Source: JBFHIJ01 sp041596515 | Lineage (GTDB): Bacteria; Bacteroidota; Ignavibacteria; Kapaibacteriales; UBA2268 | Direction of reading: 5' to 3' | NCBI GenBank assembly: GCA_041596515.1 | Contig: JBFHIJ010000006.1 | Span: forward strand, 1-64,000 | Length of the DNA: 64,000 nucleotides | Notes under the pieces: generated by a model | What the model was told of the DNA's origin: nothing | What the model saw: the letters and a program-made list of their open reading frames with translations, nothing else | Database searches by the model: none | Part shown: positions 41,340-51,080 of the stretch, piece after piece | Layout of the letters: each line of letters starts with the position of its first letter | How positions within the stretch are numbered: the stretch's first letter is position 1 | Program-made: the position numbers and the translations under genes

Positions 41340-42523
41340 TCACTTTCTTCTTTCAAAGGGCGGGGCATGACTATTTTAAAAGTTGCACCGCTTTTTTTTG
41401 CTTCATCAGTATGCTCGAACCAAACTTCCCCATTCATTGCTTCTATTAGCCTTTTTACTATAGATAGTCCTAAACCTGAAGACATTTCGTTGTCAGTAGG
41501 CTTGTTTGAGGTATTAGAAAATTTATCAAATAGTTTACCTTGCTCTTCCTCTTTTACTCCGGGACCTTCATCACTGATAGCAATAAGCATAGATTTAGAA
41601 GTTTTATTAAGCTTATCAAAGTCATCTATTGTTATTGTTATTTTAGTATAAAATGGAGAAAACTTAAAGGCATTGGAAATTAGATTTTCTATTACTTGCT
41701 CCATTTTGACTTCATCTGCCAATATCAGCTTGTTTAGAGTGTTAGACTTATATTCTATATTGATTCGTTTCTTTTTGGATACAGTCGAATAGCTTTTTAA
41801 AATTTTACTGAATACTCTATCAATATTGATTTTGGTGATATTAAACTGTAGCTTGCCTTCTTCCATTTTATTTATTTCTAGTAAATCATTGACTATATTG
41901 AACATCCTTTGAGTTATGCTTTCTATCTGGTCTAATCGCTCTTTTTTTTGGTCTTCATTCATTTTATGGCTATATTTTCTAAGAAGTTCAATATTACTCA
42001 ATACTGAATGTAGAGGATTGCGTAAATCATGAGCAGTGATGCCCATAAACTCATTTTTATCGTGGAGTAGTTTCTCCATTTTAAGATTTTGTTCCGTAAT
42101 TTTTTTATTCTGTTCTAATATCCTGTCTTTAGCAAATTTGAGTTCAAGATGAGTACGCGTTCTAGCGAGTAGTTCGTTTTGCTTTGCCGGTTTTATTACA
42201 TAATCAACAGCCCCAAGCTGGAATCCTTTCATAAGCTTGTCAGTTTCGTCGAGCGAAGTGAAAAAGATGACTGGTACATCTTTAAGTCTTTCATTAGCTT
42301 TGATGTTTTGTATAGTCTCAAAACCATCCATTTTTGGCATGACAATATCCAACAGAATCAGATCAGGTGTGAGTTTTTCTAAAATCTTCAATGCCTGCAA
42401 TCCATCCTGAGCCATCGAGATGTTCAATCCGGCTTGTTTGAGATAGCCACCAACCTCTTTAAGATTTTTTATCATATCATCTACTATAAGTACAGTAGGT
42501 CTTGAGCTATTGCTACTTTCCAT
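41336..42523 (-). CDS. response regulator-histidine kinase (REC-HisKA-HATPase)
   Basis: 395 residues: N-terminal receiver with Asp59 in LILLDIVMPKMDG; a coiled coil (about 125-160); HisKA with His165 in FMGITAHDLRNPLH; HATPase with N-box LISNAFKFSP, G1 ISDEGPGV and G2 SSGLGLSIVKRL. Soluble. Receives phosphate on its receiver and signals through its own kinase. The start overlaps the upstream PAS kinase's end by 11 bases, so the two are translated together and likely form one phosphorelay. Confidence 0.93.
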   Translation of the reverse strand: MESSNSSRPTVLIVDDMIKNLKEVGGYLKQAGLNISMAQDGLQALKILEKLTPDLILLDIVMPKMDGFETIQNIKANERLKDVPVIFFTSLDETDKLMKGFQLGAVDYVIKPAKQNELLARTRTHLELKFAKDRILEQNKKITEQNLKMEKLLHDKNEFMGITAHDLRNPLHSVLSNIELLRKYSHKMNEDQKKERLDQIESITQRMFNIVNDLLEINKMEEGKLQFNITKINIDRVFSKILKSYSTVSKKKRINIEYKSNTLNKLILADEVKMEQVIENLISNAFKFSPFYTKITITIDDFDKLNKTSKSMLIAISDEGPGVKEEEQGKLFDKFSNTSNKPTDNEMSSGLGLSIVKRLIEAMNGEVWFEHTDEAKKSGATFKIVMPRPLKEESD

Positions 42524-44696
42524 ATTGCTTTTCTAAATTTATAAATAAATTTAAATAGTTTTCAATATCTACCAAATCAAAATTTTCGCAATAAGCTCCA
42601 AGCTCTTCAGAAAACTGTATAATATCGATTGCGTCGTATTGTTTTGATAAGTCATTCAGCTTTGATGCAAATAGATTAATATCGTCAATCAGCATAGTTT
42701 CTAATAGTTGTTTGGCTTGTGGAATGTAGTCATGTAGTATAATTTCCAATAGCACTTCGTCAAGTGTATCTATGTCAATTTGAGCAGCTGGGTGATGCTC
42801 TGATAACATTTCATCAAATATTTCTTCGTCCTCAATAGACAAACTATCTGCTTCTAAAGGGCTAATATTATTAGGAGTTAAAGACACATTATTGCCTATA
42901 GGTAGTTCAAACTTGAAAGTGCTTCCTTTGCCAATTTTACTTTCAACGTATAGTTTACCTTGGTTTTTTTGAATGAACTCATTACAAAGGATCAGTCCAA
43001 GCCCTGTGCCGGTTTCTTGCTGAGTTCCCATTGTAGAATGATAAATATCAATTTTAAATAGATTGTCAATGTCTTCTTTTCTTATACCAACTCCGTTATC
43101 AGAAATTGAAATTTCTACTATATCAGATTTTCCTATGCTTGTTACGAGTATTTTACCACCCGGGTGAGTAAATTTAATGGCATTGGAAATCAAATTTCTA
43201 ATTACTGTGTAAACCATATTCTCATCTGCATAAGCTATTTGGTTGCCTAGGTGCTTGCTAATAAGACTAATATTTTTATTAGCTGCATATTGATCTAATA
43301 ATGAAATATTGTGTGCAATTAGTTGATCTATATGTATGTTCTCAGGTTGAATGTTTATTCTATTGGTTTGGGTTCTGGACCATTGGAGCAGATTTTCAAG
43401 TAAATTTGTTAACTGTTTTGCAGACTTATATATAGCTTGTAATAGTTCTAATGTTTCAGTTTTATCTAAAATATCAAAATCTTTTAAAATGACTGCTGTC
43501 AAATTTGTAAAAGAGTGAATAGGTCCTTTCAAGTCGTGTGCAATAATAGAAAAGAATTTATCTTTAGTTGCATTTGCTTGCCTTAGTTGCTCTTCCGAAT
43601 CTGCTAAACGTTCGTTTAATGATATAGCTCTAAAGGCATCTTGAGTAATTGTGTCTCTGGAAGCGGTGAGCTCTTCTATAAGTTCTTCTTTATAATATTG
43701 AGTTTGTTTCATCTCAGTTATATCTGTGGCAATTCCCCAAAAGCTAATATCTGAAATAGGGTACTCATTTTTAAAAGTTGTAAATGAAAGTACAGTTTTA
43801 TTTCCGTCTAAATCATATTCTAATTCTTTATTTACCATAGATTCTTTTTTTTCTATCAACATAAAGAAATCGTTGTTTATATAGTTTTTTTCTACTATTT
43901 GCTCGAATATGTCTTTCCAGTTTTTATTGATTGCTTTGTGTCTCTCTATGCCTGATAACTTCGTAGCTGATTTATTCCAAAGCATAATTTTATTATTATA
44001 GTCTATAGCAAAGAGTAGAATAGGTAGACTATCTATCAATTTGAGTAGTCTGTTATAATCCTTAAGTAAGTTATCACTTTTTTGCACCAAGTTAGAAATA
44101 TCCCAGAACATGAATGTAGATGTAGTTTCTGAGTTTTCAATTATTGTTTTGCAGATAATATTTGCATGTGTCTTTGATTTCAGATGAAGAGTAATCCCTT
44201 TTGCAGGAGCTATTTCTTCCAATTGAAGTTCTTTATGTTTATTAATCTTCTCAATTTCAGCTGGATAAAATAAACTCTTTAGAGTAATATTTTGAGTGGT
44301 ATCTATAGCTTGACCTATTAAATTCTGGAATGCAGTGTTCACAGACACTATCCTACCATTAGATTCTATTAGCTTAGGAATAGCTGTCTCATTAAAATTA
44401 TTTATTTCAATAATATTATCCGCAATAAACTCGGCAGTGAACATTTGTATGTTATCACTAATCAAAGATTTGATATGTATATTAAATCTAAAACCTGAAA
44501 TTTCTTTTTCTAAGATATGAGTTCTAAATAAATCTGTATTCTCTAAAATATCAGCAATTAGTGTAGCAGTATTTTCAGGAGAGCTCAGTGCCTTAAGTGA
44601 TGAGTTTTGATGCAAAACTTCACCATTGGTATTAAATAAGCAAATAGGTGTTTGCAAATTATCTAAAATAGTATGAATAGAATTTTCCAAAAACAC
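42513..44696 (-). CDS. PAS-domain histidine kinase with degenerate Hpt-like tail
   Basis: 727 residues, soluble. Two or three PAS-like sensor regions (about 5-110, 105-200, 215-330; LLFAIDYNNKIMLWNKSATKLSG, SFWGIATDITEMKQ), a coiled coil, HisKA with His387 in FFSIIAHDLKGPIHSF, HATPase with LISNAIKFTH, ISDNGVGI, TGTGLGLILC. The last 95 residues resemble Hpt-like tails of Bacteroidota kinases, but the position of the phosphorylated His seems to be absent (FSEELGAYCENFDLVDIENYL). Operon partner of the REC-kinase. Confidence 0.92.
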   Translation of the reverse strand: MFLENSIHTILDNLQTPICLFNTNGEVLHQNSSLKALSSPENTATLIADILENTDLFRTHILEKEISGFRFNIHIKSLISDNIQMFTAEFIADNIIEINNFNETAIPKLIESNGRIVSVNTAFQNLIGQAIDTTQNITLKSLFYPAEIEKINKHKELQLEEIAPAKGITLHLKSKTHANIICKTIIENSETTSTFMFWDISNLVQKSDNLLKDYNRLLKLIDSLPILLFAIDYNNKIMLWNKSATKLSGIERHKAINKNWKDIFEQIVEKNYINNDFFMLIEKKESMVNKELEYDLDGNKTVLSFTTFKNEYPISDISFWGIATDITEMKQTQYYKEELIEELTASRDTITQDAFRAISLNERLADSEEQLRQANATKDKFFSIIAHDLKGPIHSFTNLTAVILKDFDILDKTETLELLQAIYKSAKQLTNLLENLLQWSRTQTNRINIQPENIHIDQLIAHNISLLDQYAANKNISLISKHLGNQIAYADENMVYTVIRNLISNAIKFTHPGGKILVTSIGKSDIVEISISDNGVGIRKEDIDNLFKIDIYHSTMGTQQETGTGLGLILCNEFIQKNQGKLYVESKIGKGSTFKFELPIGNNVSLTPNNISPLEADSLSIEDEEIFDEMLSEHHPAAQIDIDTLDEVLLEIILHDYIPQAKQLLETMLIDDINLFASKLNDLSKQYDAIDIIQFSEELGAYCENFDLVDIENYLNLFINLEKQYGK

Positions 44697-44800
44697 TTCT
44701 CACAATATGCTTATTTTATTTATTAGCTGTATATAGCAAATATATTACAAAATCAACTATCTTGCAAGCGTATCTTAAAAAATACGTAATACTACTTAAG

Positions 44801-44836
44801 AAAAAGGCTCAATGAATATTCTCGTTGAGCCTTTGA
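44801..44836 (-). terminator. intrinsic terminator of mtaB
   Basis: Minus strand: AAAGGCTCAA with TTGAGCCTTT (10 bp), 12-base loop, then Ts. Confidence 0.88.
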
Positions 44837-44867
44837 CCATGTATGTTATTTTCTTGTAAAAGATAAA

Positions 44868-46157
44868 TTATATCAATTCACAGAAGATTTTATTGCCGTG
44901 TCTGTGTGTCAGTTTTACTCTGTAGAAGTCCTTTTTTAGTAAGCCACTGCCACTGAATGTAACTCTTACATAGTTCTCTGTCCAGCCGGTCCAGAGACCT
45001 GTGTCTGAATTAAATGATTCCGGGAGAACAATTTTTGTTTTGCCAATTTGAGAGTCATAAAATGCTTCTTGCTTGCGTTCGCTAAGTTCCCTTAGTATTT
45101 TGGTTCGCTCTTTTCTCATGTTCATCGGCACAACTTCGCTATAGCCTGCTGCAGGAGTATTGTCTCTTTCTGAGTAAGTGAATACATGTAAATATGATAT
45201 AGGCAAAGACTCAAGTAAGTCATAGGTCTCTTGAAAATGTTTGTCAGTTTCACCCGGAAATCCAACAATGACATCATTACCAATGCAAACATCAGGAATA
45301 CTATTATGTATATTAAAAATAACTTCTTTAAAAAAGTCTATGCTGTAACGCCTTTTCATTAGTTTTAGTATGTCTGCCGAACCGCTTTGCAGAGGTATAT
45401 GGAAGTGAGGGCAAAAGTTTTTAGATGACTTAAGTCTATCCACTAATGAGCTTTTTGCTTTGTTTGGCTCAAGCGAGGAAATTCTCACACGAATTCCAAA
45501 ATCAAAGCTATCTATATGCTGAATTAAGTCTTCAAAGTTCTGTCCGGTGCCTGTTTTGTACTCTGCAAGGTTTATTCCGGAGATGATTACTTCTTTTGCG
45601 CCGGAGTTAGCTACTTGCTCAAATTCTTGTTTTACCTGCTCAAAAGGCATTGACCTGCTTTTGCCACGAGCCAGAGGAATGGTGCAGTAAGTACATCTAT
45701 AATCGCAACCATCTTGTAGCTTCATAAAGACTCTTGTTCGTTCTTTATTTTCTAAACTGGATGAAGCTGTAAAAGCAAGATCTGTCATGTCTGAAGTATA
45801 TACACAAGCTCCGGATTCTGATTTGTAGGATTCGATAATGTCAGGTATGTCAAACTTTTCTTTTGTACCGAAGACACCGTTTACCCCCTCAATCTTAGCT
45901 ATCTCAAGAGGTTTCAGTTGTGCGTAGCAACCCATAACACCAATATAAGCATCAGGGAGCATCCTTTTAGTTTTGCGGATTATTTTACGCGCATCTGTGT
46001 CAGCATTATTAGTGACAGTGCAAGTATTGATAAATACTGCATCAGCTTCGTCTCCGAAGGGAACAGTAATGTGTCCTCTGTCTTCAAAAAGTTCCTGCAA
46101 CTTAGACATATCGGCATAATTGACTTTACAGCCGATATTATAATAGGAAATTCTCAT
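44868..46157 (-). CDS. mtaB: tRNA t6A37 methylthiotransferase MtaB
   Basis: 429 residues. MTTase cluster cysteines C10 (YNIGCKVN), C46 (NTCTVTN) and C77 (VMGCYAQ), then radical-SAM C151, C155 and C158 in DGCDYRCTYCTIPLARG, then a TRAM-like end. The GCKVN start separates MtaB from MiaB and RimO. Adds a methylthio group to t6A37 of ANN-decoding tRNAs. Confidence 0.93.
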   Translation of the reverse strand: MRISYYNIGCKVNYADMSKLQELFEDRGHITVPFGDEADAVFINTCTVTNNADTDARKIIRKTKRMLPDAYIGVMGCYAQLKPLEIAKIEGVNGVFGTKEKFDIPDIIESYKSESGACVYTSDMTDLAFTASSSLENKERTRVFMKLQDGCDYRCTYCTIPLARGKSRSMPFEQVKQEFEQVANSGAKEVIISGINLAEYKTGTGQNFEDLIQHIDSFDFGIRVRISSLEPNKAKSSLVDRLKSSKNFCPHFHIPLQSGSADILKLMKRRYSIDFFKEVIFNIHNSIPDVCIGNDVIVGFPGETDKHFQETYDLLESLPISYLHVFTYSERDNTPAAGYSEVVPMNMRKERTKILRELSERKQEAFYDSQIGKTKIVLPESFNSDTGLWTGWTENYVRVTFSGSGLLKKDFYRVKLTHRHGNKIFCELI

Positions 46158-46492
46158 ATATTTTAGTCAATTATATTCTGTAAAAAATTATAAGTACATA
46201 TTTGCAAACTTATTAGATACAAATATACCTGCTTTTATTGCAGGAAAAAATTTTCTGATTTCATTTTAAGCAATAATTATTGTTAGTTAGCTAAATCTAA
46301 ATATTAACATCAAACACTTACTAAAGATAAAATGTTGGAAGTAAGGTCTTTATCAAATGTAAGAGGAGCACAAAATTTCAGATACAGATACAGAATAAAA
46401 AAAAATCGCAACTCTTCTATTAAATTACTTATTCTTATCCTCAAAAAAATGTATCTTTGTAGTAGTATTCCTAAATATTGAAAATTTATAGT
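46158..46492 (+). promoter_or_regulatory. gap with a candidate Bacteroidota-type -7 box (TATCTTTG) for rfaE1
   Basis: No gene in the 335 bases. TATCTTTG at 46452-46459 matches the TAnnTTTG box of Bacteroidota promoters, about 34 bases before ATG 46493. A matching TTTG at -33 was not seen, so this is tentative. The rest is AT-rich. Confidence 0.4.
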
Positions 46493-47497
46493 ATGCAAAA
46501 CTTAACACGTGATAGAGCAAATGAAATAATTAACAACGCATCCGGCAAAAAAATTGCAGTGATTGGCGATGTTATGCTTGATAGGTATTTTTGGGGTGGT
46601 GTGAGCAGAATTTCTCCTGAAGCTCCTGTGCCTGTAGTCGATGTAGAAAAAGAAACTTACCATCTAGGTGGTGCAGCTAACGTTGCCAAAAATCTTAAAT
46701 CACTTGGCATGGAACCATTGCTTTGTGGCGTATTGGGTAATGACAGTTCGGGTGCTACGTTTGTTGAAATTTGTAAAAAAATTGGCTTAGATTCAAATGG
46801 ACTTTATTTAGATGATGAAAGACCTACTACAGTCAAAACAAGAATTATCGGAAATAATCAGCAGCTAATCAGATTGGACCGCGAAGTCAGAGATGAGCTG
46901 TCTGACGAGGGCGAGCTTTTTATACTGGAATTACTTGACAAGACAAAGGGACTCGCAGGTATCATCTTTGAAGATTATAACAAAGGGACCATCTCAGAGG
47001 GACTCATCAGAGAGATTATCTCCAGAGCTAAGCAGCATAAAGTCCCTGTATTTGTTGATCCAAAATTCGCTAATTTCTTTACTTACAAAGGCGTAACAGT
47101 CTTTAAGCCAAATAGAAAAGAAGCTAAGGAAGCATTAGGTATAGATATAAATTCTCCTAAGGATGTAGAAAAAGCCGGAAATATGCTTTTAGAAAAATTA
47201 GATAGCGAAAACATACTCCTTACTTTAGGTAAAGATGGTATGATGCTTTTTGAAAGAAATGGTGACATTTCTTCCGTTCCTACTCGTGCCAAAAATGTTT
47301 CGGATGTTTCAGGTGCAGGTGACACGGCTATTGCTACTTTAGCAATGTCTATTGCAGGTCAGTCATGCATCAAAGAAGCTGCGGCTTTGGCTAACTTTGC
47401 TTCAGGCGTAGTCTGCGAGCAGCCCGGCATAGTATCTATTAAAATAAATGAGTTATTAGACACAGTTGCAAGAAATGGTGTAGATGCTGATAAGTAG
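46493..47497 (+). CDS. rfaE1: D-glycero-beta-D-manno-heptose-7-phosphate kinase (RfaE1/HldA-type)
   Basis: 334 residues from ATG 46493 (an upstream TTG at 46478 is unlikely). PfkB-type sugar kinase: AVIGDVMLDRYFWGGVSRISPEAPVPVVDVE, HLGGAANVAKNL, catalytic Asp in DVSGAGDTAIA. Phosphorylates heptose-7-phosphate for LPS core synthesis. HldE of enteric bacteria is a fusion with the next gene; here they are separate, overlapping by 14 bases. Confidence 0.93.
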   Translation: MQNLTRDRANEIINNASGKKIAVIGDVMLDRYFWGGVSRISPEAPVPVVDVEKETYHLGGAANVAKNLKSLGMEPLLCGVLGNDSSGATFVEICKKIGLDSNGLYLDDERPTTVKTRIIGNNQQLIRLDREVRDELSDEGELFILELLDKTKGLAGIIFEDYNKGTISEGLIREIISRAKQHKVPVFVDPKFANFFTYKGVTVFKPNRKEAKEALGIDINSPKDVEKAGNMLLEKLDSENILLTLGKDGMMLFERNGDISSVPTRAKNVSDVSGAGDTAIATLAMSIAGQSCIKEAAALANFASGVVCEQPGIVSIKINELLDTVARNGVDADK

Positions 47498-47945
47498 AGA
47501 TACATTAAAGTTAGTTTGTGCTGAACTGAAGCAGAGCGGCAAGAAAGTAGTTTTTACTAATGGCTGTTTTGACATTCTGCATATTGGACACGTAACATAT
47601 CTCGAAAAGGCAGCACGACTTGGAGATGTGTTAGTTATTGGTCTTAATAGTGACGAATCTGTTTCGAAGCTAAAAGGGCCGAGTCGTCCGGTGAATAAAG
47701 AAAGTGATCGTGCCGGTGTGCTTTCAGCATTGAAATTTGTCGACTATGTGACAGTATTTGGTGAAGAGACCCCCTTTGAGCTTGTGTCTGCCATTATACC
47801 CGATGTTATAGTAAAAGGTGGTGACTATACACCTGAAACTATTGTGGGTGCAGACATTGTTACTCACAATGGGGGAGAGGTCGCCGTTATACCGTTAGTA
47901 GAAGGCAAGTCGACAACAAATATCATCAATAGAATCAATGAGTAA
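47484..47945 (+). CDS. rfaE2: D-glycero-beta-D-manno-heptose 1-phosphate adenylyltransferase (RfaE2)
   Basis: 153 residues. Cytidylyltransferase-fold HIGH motif in FTNGCFDILHIGHVTYL, then GLNSDESVSKLKGPSRPVN and the VKGGDYTPE segment. Completes ADP-heptose activation after RfaE1. Its stop shares a base with the ATG of the pentapeptide gene. Confidence 0.94.
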   Translation: MLISRDTLKLVCAELKQSGKKVVFTNGCFDILHIGHVTYLEKAARLGDVLVIGLNSDESVSKLKGPSRPVNKESDRAGVLSALKFVDYVTVFGEETPFELVSAIIPDVIVKGGDYTPETIVGADIVTHNGGEVAVIPLVEGKSTTNIINRINE

Positions 47946-48517
47946 TGATTACTACAGTAAATATAGATCAAGAATTTAAAGATTTGAATATGCAGGAGTC
48001 CGGGCTTAGTTCTTATGAGTTTGACTCCTGCATCTTTAAAGATTGCGATTTTTCAAAATCTGACTTCAATGGTGCAGTCTTTAAAGATTGTACATTTCAT
48101 AACTGCAACTTAAGTATGCTCAGCCTTAAAGATACTTCTTTTAAAGAGGTAGAGTTTTATGACTGTAAGATGCTTGGGATAAACTTCCAGTCCATAAATG
48201 ATTTTCTACTTTCTTTTAAGTTTGAAAACTGCATACTTCGGATGTCCTCATTTTATAACTTAAATATAGCAGAAACTGAGTTTATTTCATGTGATTTGCA
48301 AGAAGTGGACTTTGTTAGTGCTAATCTGAGTAAAGCTGTGTTTGAGAGCTGTGATCTTAAAAAAGCCATCTTTACCCAAACCAATCTCCAGAAAGCTGAT
48401 CTGACTACTGCAATCAACTATGCCATCAATCCCAGCGAAAACAATATAAAAAAAGCAAAATTCTCTTCAATTTCTATTGTGGGGTTACTTGCACATTTAG
48501 ATATTGAAGTGGTTTAG
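47945..48517 (+). CDS. pentapeptide-repeat protein
   Basis: 190 residues with tandem A(D/N)LXX-type units (FKDCDFSKSDFNGAVFKDCTFHNCNLS, CDLQEVDFVSANLSKAVFESCDLKKAIF), giving a right-handed quadrilateral beta-helix. Resembles Qnr/McbG-type proteins, some of which mimic DNA and protect gyrase; such a role here is only a possibility. Starts on the stop of rfaE2 and is probably translated with it. Confidence 0.88.
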   Translation: MITTVNIDQEFKDLNMQESGLSSYEFDSCIFKDCDFSKSDFNGAVFKDCTFHNCNLSMLSLKDTSFKEVEFYDCKMLGINFQSINDFLLSFKFENCILRMSSFYNLNIAETEFISCDLQEVDFVSANLSKAVFESCDLKKAIFTQTNLQKADLTTAINYAINPSENNIKKAKFSSISIVGLLAHLDIEVV

Positions 48518-48519
48518 AG

Positions 48520-48589
48520 CATCCTTCTCCAAACATACTAACCTTCACCCAAACGCTTGCGCTTCTGCCAAGATTATCGGAATTATTTT
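48520..48589 (-). repeat. displaced copy A of the pbpC 3' end (most degraded)
   Basis: On the minus strand it reads DNLGRSASVWVKVSMF, matching pbpC's final residues DNLGRSASIWVKVTVF; the stop is lost. It abuts the stop of the 48589-49245 gene. Confidence 0.85.
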
Positions 48590-49245
48590 TACGCATTTCC
48601 ATTCACAGATAAACTATAATATGCTTTTTTATCTAAGTTTATTATTAAATTGAAGTGACACTTACCGCCATCAAAAACAAAAAGTAGAGTATTTCTATAT
48701 TTTCCCCAATTGTTACCACAAAAACAATTCACCCAAACTTCTTTTTCATCATTTTCATTTGTATAAGGTACTAACTGTCTTTTATAGTCTGACAAATTTA
48801 TTTGAATACTAGATTTTTCTTCACTTGATTCCAAAACTACATTGTATTGTTTTTGATATTGTTCAACAATGGAAGTATTATATTCTTTGATACTTCTTTT
48901 CAATATTACTTCCAAAAGATTTATCTCTTCATCATTCAGAGTAGTAGATTTGAATTTTGGATTATTTGGACCAAAAGGATAAGGATTGATTACATCATAA
49001 TCCAGTATCACATATTTAGAAGTATCGGGTTGTGAAATTAACAAATCATTGTCACTTACATTTACCTTATGAAGGATTGGACGATGTTCTATTTTTGAAG
49101 AATCAGACTTTGCTAATAACACATCAAGAATACTATTTTCTACATTATTAGAAACAGCTTGATTTTTTTCACTCTTTTCTTTTTCTTGGTAGTCGCATGC
49201 TATTACCAAAACAAAACACAATACTAATAAGATTGATTTCATCAC
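48589..49245 (-). CDS. accessory lipoprotein of unknown function
   Basis: 218 residues; lipobox in VLCFVLVIACDYQ; Lys/Glu/Ser-rich linker, then a beta-rich domain (NPYPFGPNNPKFKSTTLNDEEINLLEVIL, VWVNCFCGNNWGKY, LLFVFDGGKCHFNLIINL). Resembles hypothetical surface proteins of Bacteroidota; function unknown. It lies between two displaced copies of the pbpC 3' end and so was probably acquired by insertion behind pbpC. Confidence 0.7.
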   Translation of the reverse strand: MMKSILLVLCFVLVIACDYQEKEKSEKNQAVSNNVENSILDVLLAKSDSSKIEHRPILHKVNVSDNDLLISQPDTSKYVILDYDVINPYPFGPNNPKFKSTTLNDEEINLLEVILKRSIKEYNTSIVEQYQKQYNVVLESSEEKSSIQINLSDYKRQLVPYTNENDEKEVWVNCFCGNNWGKYRNTLLFVFDGGKCHFNLIINLDKKAYYSLSVNGNA

Positions 49246-49311
49246 TATTAATCCAGATTATAAATATATTTTAAGCTAATATACAATTTTACATTGTAAT
49301 ATTGAATTAAT

Positions 49312-49380
49312 TCCCTAAAACACTGTCAGTTTCACCCATCCACTTGAACTTCTGTCAAGATTATCGGTGCAGGTGATTTT
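49312..49380 (-). repeat. displaced copy B of the pbpC 3' end (frame and stop kept)
   Basis: Minus-strand translation gives TCTDNLDRSSSGWVKLTVF and a TAG stop, corresponding to TCTDNLGRSASIWVKVTVF and TAG at 51081. About 58 of 68 bases match the functional copy at 51077-51144. Confidence 0.9.
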
Positions 49381-49520
49381 ATTATTGTAATTATCATACA
49401 ATTATATTTTTCTATCTTGCAGTATATTCTTATATTATAGTTATAATTGTTTTAACTTTTTAAAAATACTAATCTACTTTAATTAATAAGTATATTTAGA
49501 AATTTGAGAGATTTACTCTT

Positions 49521-51071
49521 ATGATTTTCAAGCATTATACCAATTATTTTGATTCGAATTCGATTGCATCCAAGTATATCATTCTTATACTGACATCGCT
49601 TTTATTACTTTTGGTATCAAATACTTACCTAAAATCACAACAGCTAAAACCAATAGACCGAGATTCCAATTACATCGGAAGAATTTATATTTATTTGGAC
49701 ATGAACAGCTGCGCTGCTTATGTGCATAATGTAAATCATGTTGAAAAAATGACAAAAAAGTATAATCTGGAACGAGTTGTTTTCCTGCAACAGGAAGCCC
49801 CCGGCGATGTAGATTCTATAAGATCTAAGCAAAAGTGGCAATCAAAATGTATCGCTGATGAATATCAAATATTTAGAGAATACTATGCTTTTAGAAATGT
49901 TCCCGGATTTTTATTATTGAATTCAGAAGGTAAAGAAATAATCAATACTAGACTTGACGGTGCTCATATTAAATTTCCTGAATTAAAGTCACTCTTAGAT
50001 TCGTTATCTAAGAATGTAAAAAAATCAAATCCATTAAAAGTACTTTCTAAAGTCAAAGTTCTGCGTAATGGAAAAAGCAAACGTTCCGGCTTCCATAAAT
50101 TTGGGACTTATGATAATATCAATAATGTTACTTATATGCGGTTTAACGGCTCGTATTCTTTATGGAAAATAGATTCGACTGGTGACGCTGAAATACTAAC
50201 TTCGAAAAAATCTCATCCAATTCTGGATATTAAAAGAAAATCTTATTATGGTATGTATATGAATGGGAGTTGTGACACCATTATTTCCCTATTTAAGGGT
50301 GAATATTACACCAAAGAAAATAAGCTATTTTTATATGATATTGAAGAGAACAAGTATACTTATAACACATTAGATATATCGAAGATTTCAGATACTACAT
50401 TCATTTCTAATTCTTATACATACTTAGATGATAAAATATTTATCTCATATGACACTTGGTATAACACAAAACCTGGTGGAAATAAAGACTGGAAAAGCTT
50501 CTATATTTTTGATTTGAACGGCAAATATGAAACATCTTTTGGTGAGCCATCCGGCTTCTTTAGAGAAAATTTTCTGGGACGTAGATACATTGATTATATT
50601 CAGAGTGACGGGAAGCAATATTACTCTTTGCAGAGACTGCAAGATACTATTAGAGTTTGGGATAAAGAGTATAATTTTCTAAAATATATTCCTATTAAAA
50701 TGGGTAAAGCTTATAACGAAGTACTTGCTAAGATTGAAGAAGAAATAGCTCAATGTAAAACTCCTGAAGATTATTCTAAACTTAATTTACATACTGCAAT
50801 TATCAGACATTTTGTTTATGATGAAATTAGCAAAACTTTCATGGTTTCATATGATACTGAAATTATTAATGCCAATAAGCAAATAGAAGAAAATACATAT
50901 TATACTTTCTTCGATATCAATGGAAACAGAATATTTGAGGATGATATAAAAGTAAGAACAAACTCAAAACCTTACTATTTCAAAAACGGAATCATTATGT
51001 CCGCAGAATCTAATTCTAAAAACGAAGTGGAAATTGTTAAATATCAGATTCCAGCAGAAAAGTTGAAATAG
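49521..51071 (+). CDS. exported or anchored beta-propeller-like protein with thioredoxin-like N-part
   Basis: 516 residues with a signal anchor at about 18-38. The N-part (about 55-175) looks like a thioredoxin fold (IYIYLDMNSCAAYVHNVNHVEKM, FRNVPGFLLLNSEGKEI) but has a single cysteine and no CxxC. The rest is repeating beta-strand blades (YMRFNGSYSLWKIDSTGDAEIL, SFYIFDLNGKYETSFGEPSG, YYTFFDINGNRIF), as in 6-bladed propeller lipoproteins. Similar in design to the thioredoxin/NHL protein at 19478. Lies between displaced pbpC end B and functional pbpC; likely an inserted gene. Confidence 0.68.
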   Translation: MIFKHYTNYFDSNSIASKYIILILTSLLLLLVSNTYLKSQQLKPIDRDSNYIGRIYIYLDMNSCAAYVHNVNHVEKMTKKYNLERVVFLQQEAPGDVDSIRSKQKWQSKCIADEYQIFREYYAFRNVPGFLLLNSEGKEIINTRLDGAHIKFPELKSLLDSLSKNVKKSNPLKVLSKVKVLRNGKSKRSGFHKFGTYDNINNVTYMRFNGSYSLWKIDSTGDAEILTSKKSHPILDIKRKSYYGMYMNGSCDTIISLFKGEYYTKENKLFLYDIEENKYTYNTLDISKISDTTFISNSYTYLDDKIFISYDTWYNTKPGGNKDWKSFYIFDLNGKYETSFGEPSGFFRENFLGRRYIDYIQSDGKQYYSLQRLQDTIRVWDKEYNFLKYIPIKMGKAYNEVLAKIEEEIAQCKTPEDYSKLNLHTAIIRHFVYDEISKTFMVSYDTEIINANKQIEENTYYTFFDINGNRIFEDDIKVRTNSKPYYFKNGIIMSAESNSKNEVEIVKYQIPAEKLK

Positions 51072-51080
51072 AAAAATCTC

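Noticed and set aside
46310..46498. 62-codon minus-strand frame upstream of rfaE1
   Set aside because: Lies in a promoter region and overlaps the rfaE1 start; no ribosome site.
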